64,000 nt of DNA from Nilaparvata lugens (GCF_014356525.2 NC_052510.1:54045503-54109502); one strand, 5' to 3'. Positions 46,555 to 60,530 are shown, numbered from the stretch's first letter. Numbers and translations are program-made. The notes: generated from the letters alone by a model not told the origin.

Positions 46555-47552
46555 ATGAATATATATCTCGTGTCTTCTATTCTTTCCACTAAACTCTCAG
46601 TCCAATACCACAGGTCAATGTCATTGTCTGCCGGTAATAAATTCATTTGTAAACTCTTTATAGGCCTATTAATGTACATCAACTGGAAAATAATTGTCAG
46701 TAGTTGATAACTAATAAACGGTTGATTCAACTACTGCGTTGAATCAACACCCATCACCAGAGCTGACGTGGTTGTATTGTGCCTGTCGATCCTCTTCCTA
46801 GGTTTTAACCGGGGGGAACCGCGTCAATGGCGAAGGGGGGTGAAGGGTGAAACGTGTGTGTGGACTGACTGATGCGGATCACGTGACTGATGCGGATCAC
46901 GAGACCTGAAGCCGGGATCAACGCTCCATATCCTCCATTCTCTCTCTATATGCCCCAGCTTTCCCTCTATGAAATCCTTCTTCCTCCATTTCCCAGTACA
47001 CTCCAGCAATTGTCTCCGCCTGCCGATTCGTAACCATCATTTGATATTGGAATTGCTGTATCATCTGGTAATCTCGTGGGGATCATCTACCTATACTACC
47101 ATTGGTTTTGAATCCAAGTTGAAGGATACATTGCACATTCCTTATGGAGATGATTTTAAACCCAAAAATAATTTTCCTAAAATTTTATTCACCCAATTGA
47201 TTCCTTCAGTTTCATGCATCATTCCTTATTAAAATGATTTTAAGCCAAAAAGTTTTTTTTTAATTTTTATTTATTCAATTGATCGATTTCTTCAGTTTCA
47301 GGCGTCAATTCAAGGTCTTCAGGCAGAAATGGAGGAAGAAATCGGTGACTTTAGGAGATTTGCTAGATATTTGTAAAAATTGTAAGTAAGAGATCCACGG
47401 AAGAATAAAATTTGAAAGTTTAAACTGTTTTTAATGTCTTGTTTGTATAGAATATGTAAGGTATTGAAGATTTTCATATCTAATTTTGATATAAGCCAAG
47501 ACTATCAAGAGTGACATCAATTATGAAAATAATAATAATCAATACAAAGAAA
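46555..47552. other. Unassigned; small direct repeat
   Basis: 46870-46902 repeats CTGATGCGGATCACG. The GC-richer stretch 46740-47020 has short open frames but no domain or convincing splice pair. Confidence 0.4.
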
Positions 47553-47945
47553 TTTTTTGTGTAGTTGAGAAGTTGATATTGTGGTAATTATTCATATTAA
47601 ATGAGAAAGACTAGGAAATTGTCAAAAAACCACAGATTTATTGATACTTAGTAAGACCGGTTTCGGTTATTACACCATTGTCAATCTCTCATGAACTGAT
47701 AAACTATGAACTATCAGTTTATCAGAGATTGAAAATGGTGTAATAACCGAAACCGGTCTTTTTAAGAGACTCTGATACTTAGAAAGACCGGTTTTGGCTA
47801 CTACACCATTGTCAATCTCTGATAAACTGATAAACTAAAACTATCAGTTTAACCGATATTAACCGATATTTTGGTGTAATAACCAAAACCGGTCATCTAA
47901 GTATCAATAAATCTGTGGTTTTTTGACAATTTCTTAGTCTTTTTC
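47553..47945. mobile_element. GACCGGTTTCGGT foldback element with duplicated core
   Basis: The outer arms are those of the 32575-32808 copy. The central part (AGACCGGTTT...ACACCATTGTCAATCTCT...AACTATCAGTTT) occurs twice, giving four alternating arms. This suggests internal duplication by hairpin slippage. Confidence 0.65.
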
Positions 47946-48352
47946 ATTTAAAACAAATAAATGTATTGTTTCAACTTCTACAGTATACACATAGATTGAG
48001 GGAGTCCAAATGTTACTTTTCGCATTACAAATACACATTCAGATGTATTATATTATATTTATTGAAAGATTGCTTTAAAAAAAAGCATTTCAAAAAAACA
48101 TATATTTTATGTGACAAGTTATAATTTTGCACAGAAGCATAGACAAATAACTCGATGGCATATTTTCGACATAAAAATTTAAACAACATTTTTGTCTGTG
48201 ACTGAAGTTGGTTTCCATTATTTTCCTCTAAGAATCAGAATCAAGGATAGTGATATTTATTTGCGAGACTAGCCTGCTTGGTAATCCTGATTTTTTCCTA
48301 TAATTGTTGTATGTAAAGAGGGTATGGAGGTTTTTATACAGTATAACTCCAG

Positions 48353-48586
48353 TGCTCCGTGTATTTTGAACGAAAGTACTGTAATCAACAACGTTGGGAA
48401 ATGAAGGACAAAGGACTCATCCTAGAATCAGACACGTCCTCTGGTAGTAGTTCCAAAGGACACTCACAGATAGCAGCAGCTGGTATGTTCAGCACTTTAT
48501 TGCAAGGAGCGCTTGGCGCTTCAAAGCTGGTGAAGCAGATGGTCTCTTGTACTCATTCCAGTGATAATGCAAATGCACTGCAGTAG
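48353..48586 (+). CDS. Possible 3'-terminal exon of an unidentified plus-strand gene
   Basis: An acceptor-like sequence (TTTTTATACAGTATAACTCCAG) precedes 48353. The frame opened there runs 77 codons to a TAG, with an AATAAA at 48628-48633 shortly after. The protein has ordinary, non-repetitive composition: KGLILESDTSSGSSSKGHSQ, then IAAAGMFSTLLQGALGASKL, then VKQMVSCTHSSDNANALQ. Local GC is higher than the flanks. I recognise no domain. It could be a terminal exon, a retrocopy fragment or chance; no upstream exon is identified. Confidence 0.3.
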   Translation, partial: CSVYFERKYCNQQRWEMKDKGLILESDTSSGSSSKGHSQIAAAGMFSTLLQGALGASKLVKQMVSCTHSSDNANALQ

Positions 48587-49650
48587 ACTCTCTCTTATCG
48601 TTACTATCTTATGAATGAATTTTCACCAATAAAATTTATGTTTAATGTTAGTAACAACCCTACCTCTTTCTATAGTACCATAGAATAAACAATATACCTT
48701 TCTTTTAGTTAGGGCTACTCTTATCTACTCTATATCGTCATTATTACTGAATAAATCCCACCCTATAACGTTTGTTCCATTTATCTATTTTGAATCATTA
48801 ATGCAATATTGTATTAACTATTACTCATTCTAATAACATCCATCTTTTTAATTCATCCCATAATGCTAAGATTCAAATCACATATTCACATGTTATATTA
48901 TTCCCAACAGCTCTATTCCATCACAATCTGGTCGTGTGTTGATGGGAAGCATATTATTTTATATCCTTTTCAAAGAATCGACAATTATTTGTTGAAACAC
49001 CGCCGATTTATGAAGTTACATTAAAATGTTATATTATCGTTATTCTGATTGCATTTAATCTTTATTCTCATTGTTCAATTTTTCTATACTTTGTAAAATT
49101 CGTTGAATAATTAGCATTACCGTCACTTAATGTAAATTAGTGTATAAGCCAGTAAATATTGTAACATACATAAAAAATAAATCTAATCTAATCTTAATTT
49201 ATTTGTAAAATAGCATAATATTAATCTAGAATATTTCTTTTGTAAGTTTTTTTTTATTTTGTATTTTGTTTTTATGGGCAATAAAGATGTTTAAAAAAAA
49301 TTATCGATAAATAAAAATTAAAAACGCACATAGATTTTTCATTTTCATTTCTTTATAATAACTAATATATATTTTATCCATGATAATACGTATCACAGCC
49401 TTGAACTTGAAACTACCAATCGTGCGGATGAAAGTATGTGAGGCTCAGACATTTAAAAAATTTTTTCTTTGACTATGTAGAGTACATTTTACAGTGCAAA
49501 CTTTATATTTAATAATTAATGAAGTACGGATGTAACTTAGTTTTCGAATTGCATAATTTATTTCATAAAAACTCTGGAGAGGAATACATTGAGGTTAAAT
49601 TTTTTCTTCAACCTAATCTCATTGATGATGCTTGCATAAATCACATTTTT
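48587..49650. other. AT-rich DNA with a LINE tail
   Basis: 49085-49190 matches the LINE 3' end at 34575-34690. The rest is AT-rich with no gene. Confidence 0.45.
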
Positions 49651-49935
49651 GCTCAAAATTTATGTGTTTTTATTCCATATTTTGTTAATTTGAAGTTTTT
49701 TTCATGTTCTTACGAAAGTTTATTATCAATCTATATAAATTTGAAATTGTTTGTTTTATTCTGATTTGTAGTTTGAGATTGATGAATTGGTGTAGAAATT
49801 GAAATGGACATTACCTACATAATATTTGGCCCGATTTGAGACGAAATTAGGATATAAAAGAAGTTTGGGCAATAGCCTGTTTTTTCTTTTCCGACTATTG
49901 TAATGTTTGCTCTATCGAATAAATAAATGAATAAA
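49651..49935 (+). mobile_element. LINE 3' UTR fragment
   Basis: It carries CATGTTCTTACGAAAG, ACCTACATAATATTTG, GAGACGAAATTAGGATATAA and GGGCAATAGCCTG, ending TTTGCTCTATCGAATAAATA. The same layout is at 11700-12000, with about 80 percent agreement by eye. Confidence 0.55.
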
Positions 49936-50159
49936 TGGATGACTAACCTGAATATTTTAATTCTTGTATAAATGAACGAATGAGTAGATATTAATGAGAC
50001 ACACTTTGTTACAATCATTATTATGTTAGTACGAAAACTAAGTCAGTTAACTCCTCAATTAAAGTAAGAATTCTTAATCCACTGTTAGAACCAACCCAAA
50101 CAATACTTTGGACAAGTTTTTCTTGCAACAGAAAACATAATTTTCATACTAAACAATAG

Positions 50160-50545
50160 AATATCGGGGCACCGAGCTTCGCTCGTTATTTTTATTTATT
50201 GATAAACAGAACAAATTTCTCTAAAATGATCTTGTTTATATTTCAGCTGGCTATGTGTCATCTTATGAATTTCGGGGATGCGATATTTTGATTTTTCACA
50301 TAATCACTCACTCACCCACTTTTTTACTATCCACAGCTGTTTCAGCCAAGGATGAGTTATCCTTTTAATGTCGTTCAGCGAGTTTTCTCAGGGATGAGAC
50401 CTAGTGCAATCGAATTTTTATATCATAAACCTAATATGTTTCAAATTTCGTGAAAATCGTTGAGCCGTTTTCGAGATCCGTTGAACATAAATGACCAGAT
50501 AATATAAAAATACAAATATACGGAATTTGTTCGCTTAATATAATA
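50160..50545 (+). repeat. Dispersed repeat, CCGAGCTTCGCTCGTTAT family (copy 1)
   Basis: It starts ATATCGGGGCACCGAGCTTC, passes through TCAGCCAAGGATGAGTTATC, GTTCAGCGAGTTTTCTCAGG, GTGCAATCGAA and GAGCCGTTTTCGAGATCCGT, and ends GTTCGCTTAATATAATAAGA. A nearly full inverted copy is at 54700-55083 and a partial copy at 22195-22445. Non-coding; class not determined. Confidence 0.65.
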
Positions 50546-51054
50546 AGATTAAGATAGTGATAATGTAATTGCCTCAGGAATACTTCTCAACGCCATAGAA
50601 ATGAATCATTCAATCTGTGGACCGCTGATGATAAAATAATCTATAATCTTGAATTAAACAAACATAACGACAATAGACTTCGACATGAATCACTGGTTCA
50701 ATGCACCAAAGAAAACAACACGCAGATTATTGGGTGAGTATGGAGATGAGAGGTAAGACAATAGATGATATATGAAAGATATGAGATAAAAGATGAGATA
50801 TGAGAGTTTGAAGATGAGAGAAGGAGATGAGTGTTGAGAGGGGTGCAGTTGGATGCTGCGAGCTGCATGCAATTCAGAAGTAAACAAGCACACGACATTG
50901 GCCTACAAACCGAACAACGATGACTGATATTGACTCCTCCTCAACTCCTTACCTCTAGTAGTTGAACGACTCTGAACTGAACTTGAACCTCTCCCCCCCC
51001 ACCAACACCCAATCTAAGCCATGCAACGGACCCATAGCCCAAGGCGGTCACCTC

Positions 51055-51190
51055 TTATTCTTCTACTTCTCTTCTTCTACTCTTACTTCTTCTTCTCTTC
51101 TTCTCTACCTCTTCTCCAATCGTCTTGCCTCCTACTGCTTCTTCTCTCTATTCTTTTTCTTCTCCCCATCCTTGTCTAACTTCTCCAGAT
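51055..51190 (+). repeat. TTC/CTT-rich pyrimidine tract
   Basis: Mainly CTTCTTCTCTT repeats, causing a Ser/Leu/Phe open frame that is not a gene. Confidence 0.7.
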
Positions 51191-51628
51191 TTTTACGGTA
51201 TGTACCAGTTTCAAAGTCAGGAAGTATCATCCACAAGCGGGTGGAATGAATGAAGTCGGGAGCAATTCTCGAGAGCCGTTCCAAGTTTTATTTCGCCAAA
51301 AATCTCATTGTGGATGAGAAAACTGCGTGAGGTCTACTGTTCACAGAGCTACTAGTATATGTATAGTATACTAATATATGAATGATAATAATTCATCATT
51401 GACTATGGATTTTTAAATGATTTATTATATTTATCTCATGTGAATGGAATATTTATTTGATGTTGTTGAAGATGTAATTATATTCGAACGAGAATTGATT
51501 CTGGAAGACAAGAGGATTTGGAAGACAAAAAGAAGCTTAGGCCCCCTATTTCCAACACTTTATAATATTGAAGTGTGTATGCAATGTAATGTGTAAGTAA
51601 TATATAAATGTAATAAGTGTGTAATGTA

Positions 51629-51799
51629 AAGGTGCGTACAGATATACGCGCCGCGAACATGAGCAATTCACTTTTAATCAGCTGACTATATCTGTATTCT
51701 TACTGAAACGGTAAGATACAGTGATATAAAAATCTTGGCATCAGCTAATTAAAAGTGAATATTGCTAATGTTCGCGGCGCGTATATCTGTACGCACCTT
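51629..51799. mobile_element. GGTGCGTACAG foldback MITE, free-standing copy
   Basis: Arms of about 57 bp carry AAGGTGCGTACAGATATACG, GCCGCGAACATGAGCAATTC and ACTTTTAATCAGCTGA around CTGAAACGGTAAGATAC. It is the same element nested at 29151-29317 and 37233-37396. Confidence 0.75.
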
Positions 51800-52123
51800 T
51801 AGAGAGTTATCTCTATATCTTTATAAGACGTATTCATTGATTCATTGATATCTGTGTAGTATATTTCTCAATTTAGGTTGAGTTGAGAAAAATTTATCTC
51901 TAGAGAAATATCTCTATATCTTAATAAGATATATTTTTTATACTATATAAACAGTTTTGGGCTTTAAGTCTGTTGATCCTTTCCAAATCATTCATAATTG
52001 AGAATTATATTGTATGTATCAATATATAAATAAATAGATATAAGTATTCTTTGATATCTGTGTAGTATATATTTCAAGTTCTCCAATGTTGTTTTCCATC
52101 ACCAACTGCTTATTATTAAATCA

Positions 52124-52318
52124 CTTTTTGCTATTAGAAAAAACGACTAGCAGTCAGATATTTTACATTAAATGAATTAATCACTCACTGTGACAGCGAG
52201 ATCTTTCGGCAGGTCCGCCATCTTCTTGACAACCTGCCGAGAGATCTCGTTGTCACATTAATTAATTCATTTATTGTAAAATATCTGACTGCTAGTCGTT
52301 TTTCTAATAGCAAAAAGT
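52124..52318. mobile_element. Near-perfect 195-bp foldback element
   Basis: The arm CTTTTTGCTATTAGAAAAA, ACGACTAGCAGTCAGATATT, TTACATTAAATGAATTAAT, then GTGACAGCGAGATC and CGGCAGGT pairs with its complement over almost its whole length. The loop is about 17 bases. Very few mismatches suggest recent origin. Confidence 0.75.
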
Positions 52319-52454
52319 ATTTCAAGTTATTTTTTTTTAAATGTTAACTAATTTTTTCTGTTTGTTTGTTATTGTTCTTCATGTTTTTCCTTCTTCATAC
52401 TCCATTGCTGAAAAAAGGGAAAATATATGAATATATTGGAATAGGATGATAGAA

Positions 52455-52674
52455 TACACGGTGTCCCACGAAGAGGTACACACATTTAATTTTATATAAC
52501 GTGCCCATTCTTGTACCGAACTTTTTTAAACTTTATACAGTTCACAAAGTAGGTTCTACAAATATTCTGGGAAAATATCAGCTCCCTAACCTTCGTAGAA
52601 ACAAAATTGCGGCATATTGAATGGGCACACAATATAAAATTAAACCTGTAGACCTCTTCATGGGATACGGTGTA
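52455..52674. mobile_element. TACACGGTGTCCC foldback MITE
   Basis: The ends TACACGGTGTCCCACGAAGA and TCTTCATGGGATACGGTGTA are inverted. The arms continue through TTTAATTTTATAT and GTGCCCATTC on both sides. Confidence 0.7.
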
Positions 52675-54349
<1,675 letters not shown>

Positions 54350-54699
54350 GAAGGAATCGGTTCATACTTGTACGGGATACGAAATACATGTTTGAAGCAT
54401 CATCACCTCTGAACTACTGAGCTGATTAATTTAAAATTCTGCATAAAGATTTTTTATTCACCGAGGATGGTTCAGGACTATTTTCATTCTCATCAATCAA
54501 TTAATTATAATTTAAATACCAAACAAGTTCATTCATCATGATACAAAGTTCACGTAAGCTAAAACCACGATCGAATAGTTTTTCTATTGTGAATCATTAC
54601 AGTTGTTGATAAGTTTAATATCAGCATAGAACTATAAAACGAAAATCAATCTATTTGAGCTTTAAACGCACTCTTGCGGATCACGTATATCTGGTTATT

Positions 54700-55083
54700 T
54701 TTTATATCTGGCTATTTTTATATCTGGTTATTTTTATATCTGGTTATTTATGTTTAACGGATCTCGAAAACGGCTCCAACGATTTTCACGAAATTTGGAA
54801 CATAGTAGGTTTATGATACAAAGACTCGATTGCACTAGGTCTCATCCTTGGGAAAACTCACTGAACGACATTAAAAGGATAACTCATCCTTGGCTTAAAC
54901 AGCTGTGGATAATAAAAAAGTGAGTGAGCGAGTGAGTATGTGAAAAAACAAAATATCGCATCCCCGAAATTCATAAGATGACGTATAGCCAGCTGTGAAA
55001 TATAAACACGATCATTTTAGAGAATTGTGTTCTGTTTATCAATAATTAAACATAACGACCGAAGCTCGGTGTCCCGATATTGT
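54700..55083 (-). repeat. Dispersed repeat, CCGAGCTTCGCTC family (copy 2, inverted)
   Basis: This is the reverse complement of 50160-50545, from GATCTCGAAAACGGCTCCAA through AACAGCTGTGGATAATAAAA to GAAGCTCGGTGTCCCGATAT. Just upstream, 54686-54752 has TATATCTGGTTATTTTT repeated about four times. Confidence 0.65.
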
Positions 55084-56740
55084 AAGTCTAGTTTAAGCAA
55101 GTGTATAAGTTCAAGGTATAAGAATATGTTTATTCACTGAAATCAAAATACTTAACCGCAACATACAAGCAAAAAAAAAACCCCATAAAAATCACTAAAG
55201 CCCATTGATCCTCTTATGAATAAACGTCTGAATTCCTAGATTATGGTCAAAGATGAAGACTAAGAAGTTGGATAATATCTTTGATTATTTGTACCCTGTA
55301 AATCCATCTTGAAATCTTTTCTAATAATACAATCATCCTTGAGCCGTTCCAGTATAATAATTGCATTACATCTGGGAAATCGAAAAACTGTGAACCTTAG
55401 CAGAACTAATTAGCCCCAGTAAATACAGAAAAACCAGCGACCTGCATGCTCCAATTTGCCATCTATTTCAGATGCTGTAACTGATCCGTTTCTACTTTAC
55501 ATAATTCGTACTGCTTGCTGTGTTTCAAACAAGAAACAAAATGAACGACTGTCTGTTTCAGTTCGTTTGTTTGCTACGCTTTAACGCGTGACAATGCAAA
55601 ACAGAAAAGGAATAAAGTGAAGAAAGAAAGAGAATGATGAATTGTGAGTGAGAAATGAAGGAAGATGCGGGAAATGAGTGTGGGAGGAAAGAAGAAGGAT
55701 GGGGAAAAGTGTGAGCGAAAGACAAGGAGGGCTACAACCTGCAATTTTCTCATCAGAAAGACCGGAATTCCTATCAATTACTTGCTACGATCATCCAGAA
55801 TCATCAGCTTGTTTCCGTCACAAGGTAACTAGGAAAAATAGAAGAAGACAGCCAGTGAGGGAGCAGAACAGACGAACTAAACTGAAATACAGATATCTTG
55901 ACGTATTTTTGTTGAGGAAATTGTGTAAGAAGTTTTGAGCGCAAATCATCACAACTTCCTTCGACAAAACGTCTTTGTGATGTCCTTGGGTCCATTAATA
56001 AAAAGCAAAATTTTCACTTTCTGGTGAGGGCTACTTTTATTTATCTGGAAATTAAAAGTCGAAATACTCTTTTTTAAACTATTCACAACATGTTTCAACA
56101 TAATTATGATTAATGTCATTTTCAAGTGAATGAAATGAAACTTTTGACCTCTGTATATGAATTTGTAAAATCTATATATTGTTTCTCAGATATTGAAGCA
56201 CTATTTAGTATTGATATCACTGTTAGTTCTCAAACGCTGCTAAATCAGCATTATCCTTTGCTCTATCCAAATTTTCCTACGTTTTAAAGCACAGGCAGAA
56301 AGGGACGGAAAATGATTTTCTGAATGACGGAGACTAATAGAAAATTTATCTCCTCCATACCATGAGTATGGAGGTTGGTAGCAAGATGTTACTCCTAACT
56401 CATTCATGGGTCTTGTAGGCTAAAGATTCATTCTATTCCAAGTCAAGTTCTGCTTCTTACTTTCTTGTAACAAAAGATTTTCTTCATTTCAATAATAATG
56501 TGATTCTCTTCAAATGCGTGTAAGTTCATTTCTTTCGACTTCACATAACAAACTGGGATTCTATTACATGGGAAACCATAGTTGGCTAGGTATCTTCCTC
56601 TCTTTTTTTCTCTTCTCCAACACACCCAAACACTAAGCCCATGGTTTTTTATATTTGTAACATTTTATTGTGTTTCGTGAATCTTTGTAATTTCGTTGTG
56701 TCTTGTTTTGTGTGTTTTTAATAAATTGAAAAAAAACTAA
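55084..56740. other. Unassigned; one AGGGCTACTT fragment
   Basis: 56025-56110 holds GAGGGCTACTTTTATTTATC with an ACATGTTTCAACATAAT segment, related to 4105-4432. No supported gene. Confidence 0.4.
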
Positions 56741-56744
56741 AAGA

Positions 56745-56880
56745 CAACCTATATCGGACTATGTGTAACCTTATATAAATTTGGGAGAGGAATAGCACAA
56801 GGTTACCTAATTTTTCTCCCCCTATCATTTTTGATGATGTACTTATTGTATGAATCAATACATAATAAATAAAAAAATTG
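56745..56880 (+). mobile_element. LINE 3'-end fragment
   Basis: It carries TCGGACTATGTGTAACCTTA, TTTGGGAGAGGAATAGCACA and AGGTTACC, ending GTATGAATCAATACATAATA. Same family as 12605-12735. Confidence 0.55.
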
Positions 56881-57424
56881 ATAAAACATTACAATAACAT
56901 AAAAAACGAGACAGCAGTTCGCAACCAAACTGGATTTCTTCGAAATAAGTCGGAAAATGTACACTTTGGTTTGGCATATAAAACAAATTCATCAGAAAAC
57001 GGCTTAAAATAGTTAATCTAATACTTTCAAAGTTAATTTGTCAACAATATTCCTCCATTCATAAACAGAAGACATAAAAAGCGCACAGTGCAGTCTATAC
57101 GAACTGCCAGTTCATGCGAGCTGTGTAATAAAACCTTTTTCATTTGTCTGCAAAGGCTACCCCCTTCCACCATCTCAAGACTTTCCAGCATTTCCACCGG
57201 CTTATCCAATCCACCCCCGAATTTCCTCCAACCAATCTTCAGGTTGTGGCCGGAACCCAGTCTGCACTTTTAAAAGTCCACGCTTTATTACACACATTCT
57301 TTTCCTGTGCCTCTATTACCGTATACGCATTTCTCTTACCCCTCTTCCTCATCCATTCATCCTAGTCTGTGTCTCCAAATTCCTGTCTCTTTCATTGACA
57401 AAAGCGATTTTGTATCCTCTTTCT

Positions 57425-57940
57425 CCTACTCTACTTATCCCTAGTGATATCTTCTTTCTCTTATCCTCTTTTGTCTTTTTTTCCTCTCCTCTTCTTCCTT
57501 CTCTTCCTCCTTTTTTATTCTCTTCCACCTCTTTCCTCTTTTCCTCCTACCACCTCCTTCCTTCTCCATCCTTCCCCTTTTTCCTATTTTCTCTTCCCTT
57601 TCACGTCCTTTTTACCCTCGTCAAGCTTCTCCTCCCACACCAACTCCTACTTCTCAACGTTCTCCTCCTTTTCCTCCTTCTCTTCCTTCTCCTCCTTCTC
57701 CTCCTTCTCCTCCTTCTCCTCCTTCTCCTCCTTCTCTTTCAAATCCTGCTTCTCCTTCTCCTCCTTCCCCTACTTCTCCATCTTCTCCTCCGCATCATTC
57801 TCTCCCTTTTCCTCCTCCTCTCCCTCCTACCCTTTTTCATTTTCTCTTCACTCTCACGTCATTTTTCCTCCTTCTCCTCTTCCCCTACTTCTCCTCCTTC
57901 TTCTATTCCTCCTATAATCCCCATATTCCTTCTTCTCTAA
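57425..57940 (+). repeat. Pyrimidine-rich CTC/TTC tract, about 500 bp
   Basis: The plus strand is almost all C and T, with a regular CTCCTTCTCCTC region at 57660-57735. Long Leu/Ser/Phe frames (181 and 157 codons) here are composition artefacts. Confidence 0.85.
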
Positions 57941-58820
57941 CTATCTTCACAAAATTTTTCTATACGTCCCGTTCTGATTCTCCGCTATTCTTCCTCCATT
58001 CTTCCTCCATTCTCCTCTCTACTATCTGTATTCCATCTCTCTTCACGACCCTTTCCTCTTCATTTTCTTCTCACTCATCCCTGCAATCTTGCAGCCACAT
58101 TAAGTAAGTAAACTGGCGAAGTCATCGCAACAGGAAAGTCTTTTCGTGTCGTTTGAAATGAATTGCAACATTTTGTATGCCTCGTCTCTCCTGCACTGAG
58201 CAAATTCATTCGTATTGTCTTCTGAACAAAGCGTCCTACCTCCTACTACATCATCTCTGATAGAAATGAGTGATTTACAGTGTAACTAATAAAATAAATA
58301 TTGATACTGTCTTCAATGAACCATTTATTTCTCATTCATCAAATGGAACTTGAAGATAATACTGTGATTACTGTATTATTATTGGAACTTCTATAAATAA
58401 ATATTTTTTTAAATTTATTTATTTATTCATTTGCAATGCAAATGACACTAATGCAATAACATTATAGAAGATAAAATAATAAGGTAGTCCTTATGCTATT
58501 TTTCTTCCAAATTTATAGGTGACAAAGGTTAGAATTTCACGTGTACAATTTTTATAAAATTTTAGTCCAAAACAGACATGAAAACTATAAATTTTGAATT
58601 TAGATGACTTGAATTAATATATTGATGAGTAAATATATGATATTGATTAATTAATTAATTTTCAAATTCAAATTTACTTCCACAAAGTACAAACATTTCT
58701 ACTATACATCACAAATGCAATGAATTAAAATCAATTAATATAAACAATATTTCTCACTAGTCAAATTGTATTTCATTGTAGTGCGGTGAAAAATGATACA
58801 ATTTTTACTTCAGAGTTTCA
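57941..58820. other. Unassigned; LINE tail on the minus strand
   Basis: 58410-58540 is the minus-strand counterpart of the LINE 3' end at 16868-17005. The rest is AT-rich. Confidence 0.4.
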
Positions 58821-59438
58821 TTGACCGAGCGAAGTGAGGTCTAAGATTCAAGTCGATGGTTTTGCATTTCTCTTTATGTTTAAATGTCTATATTTATGTT
58901 TTTATGTTCCGCATTTACGGCGAAACGCGGTAATAGATTTTCATGAAATTTGATAGGTATGTTCCTTTTTTAATTGTGCGTCGACGTATATACAAGGTTC
59001 TTGGAAATTTTGCATTTCAAGGATAATATAAAAGGAATAGGAGCCTCCTTCATACGCCAATATTAGAGTAAAAATCAGACTATAGAATCATTCATCATAA
59101 ATAAACTGTCGTATGCAATGACGCATGCAATGCAATATCTCAATGTAACTTAGTGGAAAAAACAGGTGTTGTGTGGACTATTAATTACATGCAGTAAGGC
59201 ATGCAATTGATAACTTGAAGTAGCATAGTATTTTCTGCCGACTTTTCTCTGCTTTCAACTTGGTAAGCTTTTTGATGGCAGTACAATATAGCTGTTTACA
59301 TCAAATACAGCCATTAGTCGTTATAACACCGATATCTCGCCGACACGACAAGACAGAACAGAATTTACTCTGATGGACAGTATTAGAGGAGACTGTGGTT
59401 TATAACTGCGCGAGGTCTACTGTTCACAGAACTACTAG
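58821..59438 (+). mobile_element. Helitron-like element, 618-bp copy
   Basis: It begins TTGACCGAGCGAAGTGAGGT after a host A and ends GAACTACTAG before a host T, as B1 does. The first 270 bases match B1. The middle differs (a variable interior), and the last 40 match again. This conserved-ends, variable-middle pattern suits a non-autonomous family. Confidence 0.5.
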
Positions 59439-59659
59439 TATTTTACTGTAAACTTGGAATAGGCCTACAAGACGACTTCTGTGATTCTACCAAGAGAAGA
59501 ATAATTCTATCATTAGCTTTGCTCTTTTGTGACCTCTTGCATCAAGAAATATCACGTTGTTAACATTTCATCAACATGATATCAAAATTACACAGTAAAT
59601 TTGGCATCTTGTCTATATTTTTGAAAGAGAATTTCCAGCATGCCATCTGATATATTCCT

Positions 59660-59800
59660 AGATCTTTATTCATTTATACAATAAGTACATTATCCAAACG
59701 ATAGGGAGAGGTAAAATAAGATAACCTTGTGCTATTCCTCTCCCAAATTTAGATAACGTGTAACACATAGCCCGAAATAGGTTAAGTCTTGTAGTTCTTC
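59660..59800 (-). mobile_element. LINE 3'-end fragment
   Basis: The minus strand reads TTTCGGGCTATGTGTTACAC, AATTTGGGAGAGGAATAGCA and CAAGGTTATC. Same family as 56745-56880. Confidence 0.5.
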
Positions 59801-59989
59801 AATTCACAAAATTTCCAGTCCTCAAATATTTTCACAAAGTAGATTTTCAAATTTAGATGCTTCAAAACCAATCATACAAGAAATATTTCACATTATTTTA
59901 ACTAAAATAGGAAATATATTCATATATTAAAAATTATATTTTCAAGATTCCCCAGTCGTTCTGCTACTAAAATAATCTCCACTATTTTT

Positions 59990-60125
59990 CACAACGAATA
60001 ATATTTTCAGTTTTCCACTCAAAGTATCCAGTGATCAGCCCGTTTCCCGCCGAAGCCCAGTGGAAAGTTTGTCGCAATCCTGTATCGTTGGGGTTAACCC
60101 TCAACCAACACAAATTTCTTGTCGT
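59990..60125 (-). pseudogene. Possible C-type-lectin-like fragment
   Basis: A minus-strand frame carries LRVNPNDTGLRQTFHWASAG, followed by NGLITGYFEW. The spacing of ND-x-G, F-x-W-A-S-x-G and a later aromatic-x-W recalls the middle of C-type lectin domains. No conserved cysteines or WND motif are seen and the stretch is short, so this is a weak family resemblance. It may be a decayed exon or chance. Confidence 0.2.
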
Positions 60126-60249
60126 CCCAAGGCGCCCCAAGAAGGGTAGTTTGTCGGCATTCAATACGCAGACGACAATCAATTCGCATCACACACTTCA
60201 TTAGATGCCGTACAGCAATTGGCCAACAGTGGCTGCACTTTGTTCCGAT

Positions 60250-60530
60250 TCTTGCAAGACGGGAGTCACAGAATCACAGGGAGTCACATAGAAGTCAAGA
60301 CGGGAGTCACACAATCACAGACAATCACAAGGAGTCACAAAGAAGTCAAGACGGGAGTCACAGAATCACAGACAATCACAAGGAGTCACATAGAAGTCAA
60401 GACGGGAGTCACAGAATCACAGGCAATCACAAGGAGTCACAAAGAAGTCAAGACGGGAGTCAAAGAATCACAGGCAATCACAAGGAGTCACAAAGAAGTC
60501 AGGAGTCACGAGGATCTACGTCGGGAGTCA
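60250..60530 (+). repeat. 51-bp minisatellite, about 5.5 copies
   Basis: The unit is GGAGTCACA + AAGAAGTCAAGACGGGAGTC + ACAGAATCACAGACAATCAC. It is 51 bases long and thus 17 codons, opening two overlapping plus-strand frames (131 and 138 codons) that repeat TESQTITRSHKEVKTGV and its shifted version. There is no evidence of a real protein. Confidence 0.85.

Noticed and set aside
57395..57940. Plus-strand Leu/Ser/Phe frames of 181 and 157 codons
   Set aside because: They result from a pyrimidine-only tract; several frames are open at once and there is no start or splice support.
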